A DNA stretch of 64,000 nt from Heyndrickxia oleronia (GCF_017809215.1 NZ_CP065424.1:568001-632000), one strand, 5' to 3'. Counted from the first letter of the stretch, positions 7,687 through 16,071 are shown. Translations and numbers: made by a program. The notes: generated from the letters alone by a model not told the origin.

Positions 7687-9594
7687 TTACATTACTTCTT
7701 TATATAAATGCTTCAAATAACGCCAACGAGCTATAAAAAAGTAAATGATCTGTGCTGATAAAAATGCAATAAAGATCATTAATGATGATTTCAATACTGA
7801 AAAGTCTACTAGTCTTTGCAAGGCAAAAAAGGCAACAGAGCTATGGATAAGGGCCATGACAAAGGGCAAGAAAAATAACAGTACTAACTGCCGTGAAATA
7901 ATCTGTTTCATTTCTTTTCTACTCAAACCAACCTTTGAAATCATACGATATTGCTGTTCATCTCGGTTTAAATCTGCATAAAGACGGAAATAGATGAAGC
8001 TTGCTGCAAAAGTAAAGAACACGATTCCGATTAAACCGCTTAATATGAATAATAGTCCATTCTCTTGCTTGGAATATAACCAGTTTAACACAAGTGCACT
8101 AAATCCATAATCATCCATCTCTTTATTTAATTTTTGTGCTACTTCCTTGGTCTTTGGCCAATCTTTTACAACGAATCTAATTTCTTTAAAGTAATAGGAT
8201 TCTTCTTCCTTCTCGAGACGGGAAAACTTCTCATATATTTCATCAGCTACAACGGCTGTGTTGTCGCCAATATTAGGTAATACGATATAAGGCAATGTCT
8301 TTTTGACTGAAAATGTGGTGGAAAAATCCCCTTTTTCAACATCTAATTGTTTGAGTTTTTGTCCCTTAATTCTCCAAGCATTTTTCTGAGTGACAGATGT
8401 AGGTGTAAATATCGCTTCATTCTTTTTCACAGTTTCTGTCTGGTAGCCTAGTGCTTTAGCCAAAGAATTATAATCACTTAGCTTTATAAGAGTTACCCCA
8501 TTTGAAGAGAAAAGGGGTGTGTAAGATCCTATTTTAAATGGAAAATCTCCTTTCTTTAGTTCTGTTTCAATCTGTTGAACCTTTTGCTTTTCAGTTTTTT
8601 CATCTGTAGATGTGTAGCTGAATGCATAAGGATTGGTCATTTCGGACAAACCTGAGTTTCCTAGCGCTAAGCATGTTCCGATTCCAGTAAATGCTGATGC
8701 AGAAATGACAGCTACTAAGAAAAACATCACTGCATTATCCTTTATTCGATACATTAATTCCGAAATAGTTAACATATTTGTTTTCTTAAAAAAGAACTTT
8801 TCTTTTTTCTTTAAGTTGTGGATGGTATAGACACTGAACTGTGTAAATAAAAAGTAGGTTCCTACAATTGTTAGGGCAACTCCAGAGAGTAATAACTTAA
8901 ATGAAAAAACCTGCATGATGGCAAACCAAAGGACCATCCCATATCCTAAAACAAGGCACAGTACAGCAAGAAAAGATAGCCATGGGGAAGCCTTTGGTTC
9001 AGGCTTTGGCTTCTCTTCTGATTTTACTAGTTCCACTACTGTTCCTTTGCGAATCACTCTAGAAGTGAATAATGAAATCAAAAGAAAGAGTAAGAGAAAT
9101 GCTCCAGCAGTCATGAAAGCTGCTTTTAGAGGCAAGTAAAATTTCAAGCCAGCTTGAATAGCAAGAATATGTGCACAGATAATTAAAAGAAGCTTCGAAA
9201 AAACAATCCCTACAACAATTCCCACAATAATAGAGGCAAATCCAATGATCATATTTTCAACGAAAAGCAGGCGATGAAATTGCTTCCTAGACATTCCAAG
9301 AATCATTAGAATACCAAACTCTTTTTTTCGTAGTTTTAAAAAGGCACTGACAGAGTATAGCAAAAAGAAAAATGAAAAAATGAAAATAATCACTTGCGCA
9401 GTTTTAATCCCCATTGATCCTAATGAGGCAATCATTGGGCTAGTTGCTTTAAGCTCTCCCTGTAAATCAGGATGAAATAAGAGCATGGCATAGATGAAAA
9501 AGATCATGACCGAGAAAGCACTACTTAGGAAATGAGCTAAATAGGTTCGCTTATTACGGAGAACGTTATTAGTTGCGAATTGTCGCATGTTCAT
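7687..9594 (-). CDS. BceB-type ABC transporter permease
   Basis: This 635-residue membrane protein has the FtsX/MacB-like layout of peptide-antibiotic transporter permeases (BceB, VraG, YtsD): one N-terminal membrane span, three spans around residues 55-180, further spans near 205-260 and 285-310, a large extracellular domain (about 315-520), then the last spans. It starts Met-Asn-Met-Arg-Gln-Phe-Ala with GGGGGGAC before it, and its start overlaps the 3' end of the ATPase gene by 26 bp, indicating coupled translation. Such transporters sense and remove bacitracin- or nisin-like drugs, usually together with a BceRS two-component system; none is adjacent here. Confidence 0.9.
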   Translation of the reverse strand: MNMRQFATNNVLRNKRTYLAHFLSSAFSVMIFFIYAMLLFHPDLQGELKATSPMIASLGSMGIKTAQVIIFIFSFFFLLYSVSAFLKLRKKEFGILMILGMSRKQFHRLLFVENMIIGFASIIVGIVVGIVFSKLLLIICAHILAIQAGLKFYLPLKAAFMTAGAFLLLFLLISLFTSRVIRKGTVVELVKSEEKPKPEPKASPWLSFLAVLCLVLGYGMVLWFAIMQVFSFKLLLSGVALTIVGTYFLFTQFSVYTIHNLKKKEKFFFKKTNMLTISELMYRIKDNAVMFFLVAVISASAFTGIGTCLALGNSGLSEMTNPYAFSYTSTDEKTEKQKVQQIETELKKGDFPFKIGSYTPLFSSNGVTLIKLSDYNSLAKALGYQTETVKKNEAIFTPTSVTQKNAWRIKGQKLKQLDVEKGDFSTTFSVKKTLPYIVLPNIGDNTAVVADEIYEKFSRLEKEEESYYFKEIRFVVKDWPKTKEVAQKLNKEMDDYGFSALVLNWLYSKQENGLLFILSGLIGIVFFTFAASFIYFRLYADLNRDEQQYRMISKVGLSRKEMKQIISRQLVLLFFLPFVMALIHSSVAFFALQRLVDFSVLKSSLMIFIAFLSAQIIYFFIARWRYLKHLYKEVM

Positions 9595-10339
9595 TTGATG
9601 TCCCCCCTAGAATTGATAGCCTTTCAATTATTTTTTGATAGAAATCAGAGCGATTATGACTCGCTTGAATTTCGTGATCGAGTTGTCCATCTTTTATAAA
9701 GATGACACGATCACAGTAGCTAGCTGCTAATGCATCATGTGTAACAAGTAACATGGTAGATTTTTCTTCGTTGTTCAGCTTTTCTAAAAGCTCCATGACA
9801 TCTTTTGCCGCCTTCGAATCGAGATTTCCAGTAGGCTCATCTGCCAAAATTAGCTTCGGATGGTTGATCAAGGCACGTGCAATGGCAGTTCGTTGGGCTT
9901 GCCCACCTGATATTTCATATGTCCGTTTATTTAAAATAGCTGTAATCCCTAGTTTTTCGGCAAATGTATTCACCTTTGTATTCATTTCATTTAGATCGAC
10001 CCCATCAAGTGTAAGGGGAAGAACAATATTCTCCTTTACAGTTAAAGTGGGAAGAAGATTAAATGATTGGAAGACAAAGCCCAATTCACGTCTGCGGAAA
10101 ATAGCTAGTTTTTTATGGGATAATTGAAAAGGATTCTCCCCAGCAATCTGAATTTCCCCGGAGGTAGGTCGATCAATCGTTGAAATCATATTTAATAAAG
10201 TCGTCTTTCCACTCCCAGAAGGGCCCATAATTCCAACAAATTCCCCTTCATTAATGGAAAGGTCAATTTGACGGAGAGCTTCGTAATCAATATTCCCTTT
10301 ATATACTTTGCTAAGATTCTTTACAGTCAACACTTTCAT
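9569..10339 (-). CDS. BceA-type ABC transporter ATP-binding protein
   Basis: This is a 256-residue ATPase. Walker A is Gly-Pro-Ser-Gly-Ser-Gly-Lys-Thr-Thr (39-47), the Q-loop is in Phe-Gln-Ser-Phe-Asn-Leu-Leu, the signature is Ile-Ser-Gly-Gly-Gln-Ala-Gln-Arg, and Walker B is Leu-Ile-Leu-Ala-Asp-Glu-Pro-Thr-Gly, with the H-loop His in Val-Thr-His-Asp. The length and sequence fit the BceA/MacB group that powers BceB-like permeases. It is the first gene of the operon, starts at ATG 10339 behind AGGAGGAGT, and is preceded by a strong promoter with two inverted repeats. Confidence 0.93.
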   Translation of the reverse strand: MKVLTVKNLSKVYKGNIDYEALRQIDLSINEGEFVGIMGPSGSGKTTLLNMISTIDRPTSGEIQIAGENPFQLSHKKLAIFRRRELGFVFQSFNLLPTLTVKENIVLPLTLDGVDLNEMNTKVNTFAEKLGITAILNKRTYEISGGQAQRTAIARALINHPKLILADEPTGNLDSKAAKDVMELLEKLNNEEKSTMLLVTHDALAASYCDRVIFIKDGQLDHEIQASHNRSDFYQKIIERLSILGGTSNEHATIRN

Positions 10340-10360
10340 CTATAACTCCTCCTGTCTGAT

Positions 10361-10386
10361 GTGTATGTATTACGTAGTTCATACAC
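10361..10386. promoter_or_regulatory. Inverted repeat in the bceAB-like leader
   Basis: GTGTATG (10361-10367) and CATACAC (10380-10386) form a 7-12-7 inverted repeat between the promoter and the ribosome binding site. It shares the GTGTAT half-site with the palindrome at 10392-10413. Confidence 0.55.
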
Positions 10387-10391
10387 TATGT

Positions 10392-10424
10392 GTGTATTAT
10401 ATGTTTAATACACCATGAGGTCAA
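10392..10424 (-). promoter_or_regulatory. bceAB-like promoter with overlapping palindromic operator
   Basis: On the minus strand TTGACC (10419-10424) and TATAAT (10396-10401) are separated by exactly 17 bp. A perfect 8-6-8 palindrome GTGTATTA-N6-TAATACAC (10392-10413) covers the -10 box and spacer. The half-site style recalls GntR-family (YtrA-like) operators, so a repressor is likely; no such regulator gene is adjacent. Confidence 0.75.
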
Positions 10425-10522
10425 CCGAAATTTTTATATTTGGCTCTTTTCTCCCACATTGTTGCTATTTAAGTTAAGTTTGATTTAATAAGCGGTACTA
10501 AAGAGTGAGTGGAAATCCTGTG

Positions 10523-10930
10523 AAGGAGGAAAGAGTGAGTTTGATTACCTTAAAAGAAGAAGCAGAGTGTTCAAGGTAACGAAAGAGCGAGATTGGTTAC
10601 CGAGAAGGAGTAAAACGGTTGTCCCGGGTAACGAAAGGAAGCGTTTAGTGACCGAGAAGGAGGAAAATGAGTGTGCAGGGTAACGAAAGAGCGAGATTGG
10701 TTACCGAGAAGGAGGAAAATGGTTGTCCAAGGTAACGAAAATAGTGTTTAGTTACCGAGAAGGAGTAAAACGGTTGTCCCGGGTAACGAAAGGAAGCGTT
10801 TAGTGACCGAGAAGGAGGAAAATGAGTGTGCAGGGTAACGAAAGAGCAAGATTGGTTACCGCGAAGTGAGAAAATGGTTGTCCAAGGTAACCAAAATGCG
10901 AGTTTGATTAACGTGAAGGAAAAAAACACC
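10523..10930. repeat. Array A: 52-bp tandem repeats with GGTAAC / GGTTACC boxes
   Basis: GGTAAC boxes start at 10575, 10627, 10679, 10731, 10782, 10834 and 10886, a period of 52 bp with one 51. Each unit also carries GGTTACCGAG (or GTTACC/GTGACC) 20 bp later, followed by GAAGGAGgAAAA. The last and first boxes of adjacent units are inverted copies, so hairpins can form in either register. Units 10627-10730 and 10782-10885 are almost identical, showing a three-unit higher-order repeat. Degenerate units flank both sides. It lies between two divergent genes and no real gene is seen in it. Confidence 0.9.
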
Positions 10931-11003
10931 GACCCGTATAGGTGCCTCCTTTCATTTCACGAGGATAGAACCGAAAACTGCGTAAAAACCTCTGGAATCC
11001 TTT

Positions 11004-11040
11004 ATTAGGTGTAAAAGCTAGCAGTTGAGTTTTGCCACTA
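11004..11040 (+). repeat. Dispersed palindromic repeat, copy 1
   Basis: TAGGTGTAAAAGCTAGCAGT followed by TGAGTTTTGCCACTA matches the reverse complement of 36304-36340 and 37831-37868. The ends can pair imperfectly (GTGTAAAAGC with GTTTTGCCAC). Confidence 0.6.
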
Positions 11041-11147
11041 GTGGACAAGCTATACGAAATTTGATTGAAGATTTTACAAAATTAGCAATAAAAGTCAAGA
11101 AGGGAAAGAAAATATTTAGTACTCTATGAATAAGGGAGGTGCAAAAC

Positions 11148-12032
11148 TTGAAATACCAGCAAATTATTCAGAAAGCTATTGATTATATTGAGGAAAACTT
11201 ACACCGTCCGCTTTCGATTGATTTAGTAGCTAGTGTTTGTGGATTTTCAAAATTTCATTTTTTAAGAGTCTTCCAGAATGAAGTTGGTATGACGATAGGT
11301 GACTATATTCGAATAAGAAGATTGACCAATTCTGCAAGAATGTTAATAGATACGAATGAATCGATTATTAATATAGCTTTTTATTTTGGCTTTGGGGCAC
11401 CTGAAGCATTTACACGTGCATTTAAAAAGTTATACCATATGCCACCAGGGGAATATAGGAGAGCAATGAATATTATTTTGAATAAAAATGGAGGAGAAAA
11501 CATGGAACAACAAAAACAAGAAATAAAAGGTTGGTTTCTTACAGGAACGAGTCCGCATAATTACGAGATGGGGCTAGATACAAAAAATGTCCACCAAGGA
11601 AAAGCTTCAGGTTATATCCGATCAAGGTCAGTGGCAACCATTGAAGAATTTGCAACAATGATGCAGCAGTTTAAAGCAAAAAAATACATTGGACAAAGGC
11701 TTAAATTTTCTGCCTTTGTCAAATCTGAAAAGGTAGATGGATATTGCGGATTATGGATGAGAATAGACAATGCGGCGGGTGATGTCCTGCAATTTGATAA
11801 TATGAGTAATCGTCCGATTGTAAAGGATACCAATTGGAATCTATATTCCATTGTGCTTGATATCCCTGAAAATAGTGCAGTTATCGCTTTTGGCGTCATA
11901 CTTTCTGGACGAGGTCATGTTTGGTTAGATCAATGTAAGTTTGAGGTAGTTGATGAAAAAACACCAACGACGAATATTGAAATGGCTTATGAATTGCTGG
12001 ATGAACCAGTGAATTTGTCATTTGATATGTAG
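11148..12032 (+). CDS. AraC family regulator with C-terminal sugar-binding-like domain
   Basis: This is a protein of about 294 residues. Residues 1-105 are an AraC/XylS double helix-turn-helix (Val-Cys-Gly-Phe-Ser-Lys-Phe-His-Phe-Leu-Arg-Val-Phe, then Phe-Tyr-Phe-Gly-Phe-Gly-Ala-Pro-Glu-Ala-Phe-Thr-Arg-Ala-Phe). The C-terminal 170 residues start with Gly-Trp-Phe-Leu-Thr-Gly and carry beta-rich sequence with Gly-Gln-Arg-Leu-Lys-Phe-Ser-Ala-Phe-Val-Lys and Val-Trp-Leu-Asp-Gln-Cys-Lys-Phe-Glu-Val-Val, like a galactose-binding-fold jelly roll seen in some Bacillus AraC proteins. The ligand is unknown. TTG 11148 follows AAGGGAGGT with normal spacing; a GTG at 11139 overlaps the binding site. Confidence 0.85.
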   Translation: MKYQQIIQKAIDYIEENLHRPLSIDLVASVCGFSKFHFLRVFQNEVGMTIGDYIRIRRLTNSARMLIDTNESIINIAFYFGFGAPEAFTRAFKKLYHMPPGEYRRAMNIILNKNGGENMEQQKQEIKGWFLTGTSPHNYEMGLDTKNVHQGKASGYIRSRSVATIEEFATMMQQFKAKKYIGQRLKFSAFVKSEKVDGYCGLWMRIDNAAGDVLQFDNMSNRPIVKDTNWNLYSIVLDIPENSAVIAFGVILSGRGHVWLDQCKFEVVDEKTPTTNIEMAYELLDEPVNLSFDM

Positions 12033-12055
12033 AGCAAAGAAAGGAATCGAGTGTT

Positions 12056-12268
12056 ATGGAAAATTATTTTCATCATTTTAAAGCGATTCTAGCCGGCATC
12101 ATGATTGCTTTATTAATTACTAGTGCCAATTATTTTCTGGGAATGTTGATCCATTTGATTACGGATAGAGGGCAAAGAGATTTTTTCTCTACAGGCTCAA
12201 TGATTATTTTTACTCTCATTTTTATCAGCAGCTATGTGTATATGCTGCAAGAATTTAAAAAATCATAA
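12056..12268 (+). CDS. Small two-span membrane protein, unknown function
   Basis: This 70-residue protein has hydrophobic stretches at about 10-35 and 45-65, and the charged segment Thr-Asp-Arg-Gly-Gln-Arg-Asp between them. It follows the AraC gene by 23 bp and is closed by a terminator, so it is probably in the same transcript. I do not recognise the family. Confidence 0.6.
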   Translation: MENYFHHFKAILAGIMIALLITSANYFLGMLIHLITDRGQRDFFSTGSMIIFTLIFISSYVYMLQEFKKS

Positions 12269-12275
12269 ATGAATT

Positions 12276-12308
12276 GCGTTGCTTCATGGAGGAAGTAACG
12301 CTTTTTTT
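12276..12308 (+). terminator. Intrinsic terminator after the small membrane protein
   Basis: GCGTTGCTTC (12276-12285) pairs with GAAGTAACGC (12292-12301) with one G-T mismatch and is followed by seven T. Confidence 0.85.
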
Positions 12309-12346
12309 ATAGAATAAGAGAATAGTACTTTTTTAAGGAGACATGA

Positions 12347-13363
12347 GTGTTGAAAGCAAAAAGTGTGATTTGTCATGAGTTTGGAAAACCAGAGGACGTT
12401 CTTTATGTGGTGAATAGAAGAGTTAATCCGCCGGCAGAGGGGGAAGTTCTCGTTCGGATGTTGCTGAGTCCGATTAATCCTTCCGATTTAATTCCGGTAA
12501 GAGGCTCGTATTCTCATCGTATTTCATTGCCAATGGTGCCTGGGTATGAGGGAGTAGGGGTTGTGGAGGAAGTAGGTACATCTGTATCTCAAAATCTATT
12601 AGGGAAGCGGGTTCTCCCATTAAGAGGTGATGGGACGTGGCAGGATTTTGTAAAGGTTCCGTCCGAATGGTTGGTACCGATTCCGCCATCTATTAACGAT
12701 CAAACTGCGGCCCAATTATATATCAACCCATTAACAGCTTTGGTGATTTGTCAGGAAGTTTTATGTTTGGGATCCGGGGATGTTTTACTTATGAATGCGG
12801 CTGGTTCTGCAATTGGACGGATTTTTGCTCAGCTATCGATGATATTTGGCTTTCAATTTATAGCGGTTACGAGGAATTCGAATGATACACAGGAGCTCCT
12901 TCAACTAGGTGCAGCACATGTAATCGATACATCTTGCTCCTCACTTAAGGAATCGGTAATGGAAATAACGAGTGGGCGTGGGGTGAGTGCAGCAATTGAT
13001 TCAATTGGAGGTATAGAGGGTACCCAGTTAGTTGATTGTTTGCAACCTCATGGAAACTATTTAGCGATTGGGCTTTTATCGGGAATTCCAATTCAGTGGC
13101 AGGAAGTTTCAAAACGGACGGCAGTCAATGTTAAATTATTTCACCTTCGCCATTGGAACAAGCAAGTATCGCCATATGATTGGCAAGAAAAATTTCATCA
13201 AATAATGAACTTCGTCAAGGAGCAACGTCTAAAAATTACAATGCCGGAAATATATTTTGATTTGTTAAACGTACGGGAAGCAGTAGTAGAAGCGGAATCC
13301 CCTAATAGGAAGGGGAAAAAAGTCTTTTTGAAAATGGGGCATGAAGATGGATCAGAAAAGTAA
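12347..13363 (+). CDS. Zinc-binding-type (MDR) dehydrogenase / quinone reductase
   Basis: This is a 338-residue medium-chain dehydrogenase/reductase. The N-terminal GroES-like domain has Asn-Pro-Ser-Asp (substrate loop) and Gly-Tyr-Glu-Gly-Val-Gly. The Rossmann domain carries Asn-Ala-Ala-Gly-Ser-Ala-Ile-Gly-Arg for NADP(H). The catalytic zinc Cys/His set is absent, which fits quinone reductases and enoyl-CoA/acyl-thioester reductases of the MECR type better than alcohol dehydrogenases. GTG 12347 or TTG 12350 follows AAGGAG (12335-12340). Its 3' end overlaps the start of the disrupted phosphotransferase gene, so the two were once coupled. Confidence 0.87.
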   Translation: MLKAKSVICHEFGKPEDVLYVVNRRVNPPAEGEVLVRMLLSPINPSDLIPVRGSYSHRISLPMVPGYEGVGVVEEVGTSVSQNLLGKRVLPLRGDGTWQDFVKVPSEWLVPIPPSINDQTAAQLYINPLTALVICQEVLCLGSGDVLLMNAAGSAIGRIFAQLSMIFGFQFIAVTRNSNDTQELLQLGAAHVIDTSCSSLKESVMEITSGRGVSAAIDSIGGIEGTQLVDCLQPHGNYLAIGLLSGIPIQWQEVSKRTAVNVKLFHLRHWNKQVSPYDWQEKFHQIMNFVKEQRLKITMPEIYFDLLNVREAVVEAESPNRKGKKVFLKMGHEDGSEK

Positions 13364-13439
13364 AGAAAAAATTCTTAAATATTGGGGAGTTCAAGCAGGA
13401 GAGATATCTAAACTTTCCGAGCAAGCCATTTTAGCATTC
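13341..13439 (+). pseudogene. Phosphotransferase gene, 5' fragment cut by the IS110-family element
   Basis: A frame beginning at ATG 13341 or 13347 overlaps the end of the dehydrogenase gene. It encodes Met-Asp-Gln-Lys-Ser-Lys-Glu-Lys-Ile-Leu-Lys-Tyr-Trp-Gly and continues to Ala-Phe at AGCATTC (13433-13439). After this it enters the insertion element and stops within two codons. The same AGCATTC recurs at 15196-15202 beyond the element, and joining the two gives one continuous frame into the aminoglycoside-phosphotransferase-like 3' part. The fragment holds the N-terminus of that kinase-fold protein. Confidence 0.8.
13433..13439. repeat. Left copy of 7-bp direct repeat flanking the IS110-family element
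   Basis: AGCATTC here and at 15196-15202 brackets the element. It is either a target duplication or a target/core identity; IS110 elements often make none or very short ones. Confidence 0.7.
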
Positions 13440-13538
13440 CTGTAGATCGTTAAATATCAGGTTTGAAAAAAATAGAGCTCCTCAGTAAGATACGAGTATG
13501 AGACCAATCAAACTCAAGTCTTAAGGAGGAGCCTTACT

Positions 13539-14818
13539 ATGAATTTTAAAATGCAGAACAAACAAAATCAACTAATAGAAAGAATTTCCGATACTCATCT
13601 AATTGTTGGGGTGGATATCGCTCAACAATTTCACGTTGCACGTGCAGTTAACTACCGTGGCATCATTGTCGGTGATCCTCTCACATTTGAAAATAATGAA
13701 GAGGGTTTTATGAAACTATTAAACTGGATGCAAGATTTACAAAAACTTAAACACTTAAATTCAGAAATAGTAGGAATGGAGCCTACAGGCCATTATTGGA
13801 TTAACCTATCTAAGTGGTTATTTGATAAAGGAATTGAGGTAGTTACTGTCAATCCTCACTCAGTAAAAAGGAATAAAGAGAATCGTGATAATACTCAATC
13901 AAAGAGTGATAAAAAAGATGCGCTAGTGATCGCAGATATGGTCAAAAATGGCTACTATTCTTTCGTTCGCCCATCATCTGAATCATTTGAGAAACTCAGA
14001 GTTCTTATGTCTAATCGTGATGTGATTGTAAAACGTCTCGTCATGACCGTTAATCAAATTAATCGATGGGTAGATGTTGTGTTTCCAGAGTTAAGACACG
14101 TATTTAAAGATGTTTCGTGCAAAGGAGCCATTGCCACCCTTCGGCTGTTCCCCACTCCAAAAGAGATCTCTTCCATGACTTCACTCGATATCATGGCGGG
14201 GTGGAAGTCATTAATGAAAAGACAACCTGGTCCCCAAAAGCTCAATTACTCATCAAATTAGCAAAATCCTCTATTGGAACTGGACAAGCACTCGATGCAT
14301 ATAAGTTCCACTTAGAACAATTACTAGAAGAATATGATCTCGCTGTAAAACAACTCGAAAGAGTGGAAAAACAAGTAAAAGAAGTGCTTAACCAAATCTC
14401 ATTTGCCAGGAAACTACTTGCGATGAAAGGAATAAGTGATATTTCTTTAGCTGGAATATTAGGTGAGGCCGGTGATCTGAGTGGATTTTCTCACGGAAAC
14501 TCTTTATTACGACACGCTGGATTACATCTAGCTGAGGCGAGTTCAGGTAAATGGAAAGGTAAAATTGTGCTCTCTAAACGTGGTAGATCGAGATTAAGAC
14601 GCTTCCTCTACTTAGCCACAATGAGCCTAGTGATGAATAATCCTGAGTTTAAAGCCATCCATTCCCATAATGTGAAGGTAAAGAAGATGAAGAAAATGAA
14701 ATCAATCATGAAACTAATAGGAAAACTCGCAAGGATATTTGTGGGAATAGCACGACGAAACGAATCATACTGTCCAAGTAAGGTTCAGGTTCAGGAATCC
14801 ATTCACTTAGCTGCCTAA
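13539..14818 (+). pseudogene. IS110-family transposase (DEDD), one frameshift
   Basis: The N-terminal RuvC-like DEDD domain shows Val-Gly-Val-Asp-Ile-Ala (Asp26), Gly-Met-Glu-Pro-Thr-Gly-His-Tyr-Trp, and Ser-Asp-Lys-Lys-Asp-Ala. The C-terminal Transposase_20 domain has Ile-Ser-Asp-Ile-Ser-Leu-Ala-Gly-Ile-Leu-Gly-Glu-Ala-Gly-Asp and Arg-His-Ala-Gly-Leu. The first frame ends at 14261 with an unrelated tail, and the rest is read in the -1 frame. The switch falls at CCCCAAAAG (about 14233-14241); one more A there gives a continuous 420-odd residue protein. It starts at ATG 13539 with AAGGAGGA. It is inactive as read unless -1 slippage at A-AAG occurs or the base is an assembly error. Confidence 0.9.
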
Positions 14819-14859
14819 ACCGAAGGTTCAAAAGTTGAAGATGCATCTAATAAACTAGT

Positions 14860-15120
14860 TAACTTTATTTTGAATGTTGTCTTATTCGTAGGATTTCAAA
14901 TATGTACGGAGTACCAGGTTTCTTAAACAAAAGGGCACTGTGACCCATCAGTTTAGCATAACTGGCCTCCACCCCTTGGAAAGGCATGACGAAGGAATGA
15001 GAGGGCAATTGACCCGTTGAGACATGGGAGGGAAAGCCTCCAGGGGCGGCGTGGAGATGTACATTATATGGTAAAATATGGAGTGGTAGCTGGCTCCTTT
15101 ATTTAACTATGCCTTCACGA
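14860..15120 (+). ncRNA. Putative guide (seek/bridge) RNA region of the IS110-family element
   Basis: The 378-bp non-coding right end has GC content above its surroundings and several potential stems, including GGAGG-GAAAG-CCTCC at about 15028-15043 and GCCT/AGGC arms near 14965-14985. In IS110/IS1111 elements the non-coding end is transcribed into an RNA that directs target choice. The assignment rests on position and structure only; the exact ends are not known. Confidence 0.5.
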
Positions 15121-15195
15121 AGCCTAAATTATCAGAACTCATTTCAATTTCCCGTAAATCCAATTACAAGGGTTATGAATTCCTGCGAATAAATG

Positions 15196-16071
15196 AGCAT
15201 TCGAGAGATATTCGTATCAAACTGAGGGAGTTAAAGACATTACTAATGAAAAATATGTTTTGAAACGAAAGTTGGATATCCAAGTAACAAGAAACGAACT
15301 TGCTATTTTACAGTATTTACAAGACTTTGATATCAGCGTTTCTACTCCCATGCTAAGTAAAAGAATACATATATCATTGATGATGAGGGGCGGTATTTTA
15401 GTTTATATACCTATTTGCCAGGACGAGTATTTTCTGCAAGGGAAATCATTGAAAATCCACTAGTACCGCAGCATTTTGGTAGAACACTTGCAATGCTCCA
15501 TCAGTTGTTAAGTGATCATCCCCTCATCAGTCAATTTCCAACTAGAGATGTATATCAATCCATCTATCATTTTGCAAGAAAGGCAATGGACAAGGTAGAA
15601 AGCCGAAGTGATCGGTTAGATCAAATTTATCAAGATTTGGAATCAGAATTTCAACTGAAAGTAAATAATCTTCCTAAACAAATTATTCACCGCGATGCCC
15701 ATCTATCAAATTTTATTTATGGAGAAAAAGATTTACTAGGTGTCATCGATTATGAGCTAGCTGAGGTGAATGTAAGAATTTTTGATCTTTGCTATTGTGC
15801 GACGAGTGTTCTTAATGAGGTTTTTCATGATAAAAAATTAAGCACAGAATGGTTTCCTTTTGTAGAAAAATTAGTTGATTCCTATCATCAAAAAAATCCA
15901 TTAAGTAAGTTAGAATATGACGCAATTTGGTATGTCATGCTTGCCATTCAATCGATTTTTATGGCTTATTTTGCTCAGATTCCCCATCTATTCGATCACA
16001 ATCAAGCGATGTTTTTATGGCTTTTTGATAGAAAGGAACTTTTCAAAGGAAGTGTTAAACATGCTAAATAA
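15196..16071 (+). pseudogene. Phosphotransferase (APH family) gene, 3' part, frameshifted
   Basis: This is the continuation of the gene begun at 13341-13439. Reading from AGCATTC gives Ala-Phe-Glu-Arg-Tyr-Ser, then Lys-Tyr-Val-Leu-Lys-Arg-Lys (ATP-binding Lys strand). The frame must change near 15361-15368 (AGTAAAAGAATACA; one A short) to read on as Thr-Tyr-Ile-Ile-Asp-Asp-Glu-Gly-Arg-Tyr-Phe. The catalytic loop is intact: His-Arg-Asp-Ala-His-Leu-Ser-Asn, then Gly-Val-Ile-Asp-Tyr-Glu. The family phosphorylates aminoglycosides, choline, homoserine or fructosamines; the substrate is unknown. The gene is doubly broken, by the insertion and the frameshift. Its stop overlaps the start of the next gene. 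Confidence 0.85.

Larger units (their letters stand above)
13440..15195 (+). mobile_element. IS110-family insertion sequence (about 1.76 kb)
   Basis: The limits are set by the AGCATTC repeats and by the exact restoration of the interrupted phosphotransferase frame. The element has about 99 bp before the transposase, a frameshifted transposase (13539-14818), and a long non-coding 3' part (14819-15195) with hairpins. It lacks obvious terminal inverted repeats, as expected for IS110. A long downstream non-coding end is what IS1111-type members show, where it encodes the guide (seek/bridge) RNA. Confidence 0.85.

Noticed and set aside
7687..10339. The BceAB-like genes as the HrtAB haem exporter missing beside hssRS
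   Set aside because: The permease is 635 residues with a large extracellular domain of BceB type; HrtB is about 350 residues.
10523..10930. Array A as a CRISPR array
   Set aside because: Units are tandem with variation spread along the unit; there are no invariant repeats with unique spacers, and no cas genes are nearby. The same holds for arrays C, D and E.
10645..11008. Short open frames in the array A region
   Set aside because: Both strands show only repeat-derived peptides rich in Phe, Ser, Pro or Leu, with no binding site and no homology that I recognise.
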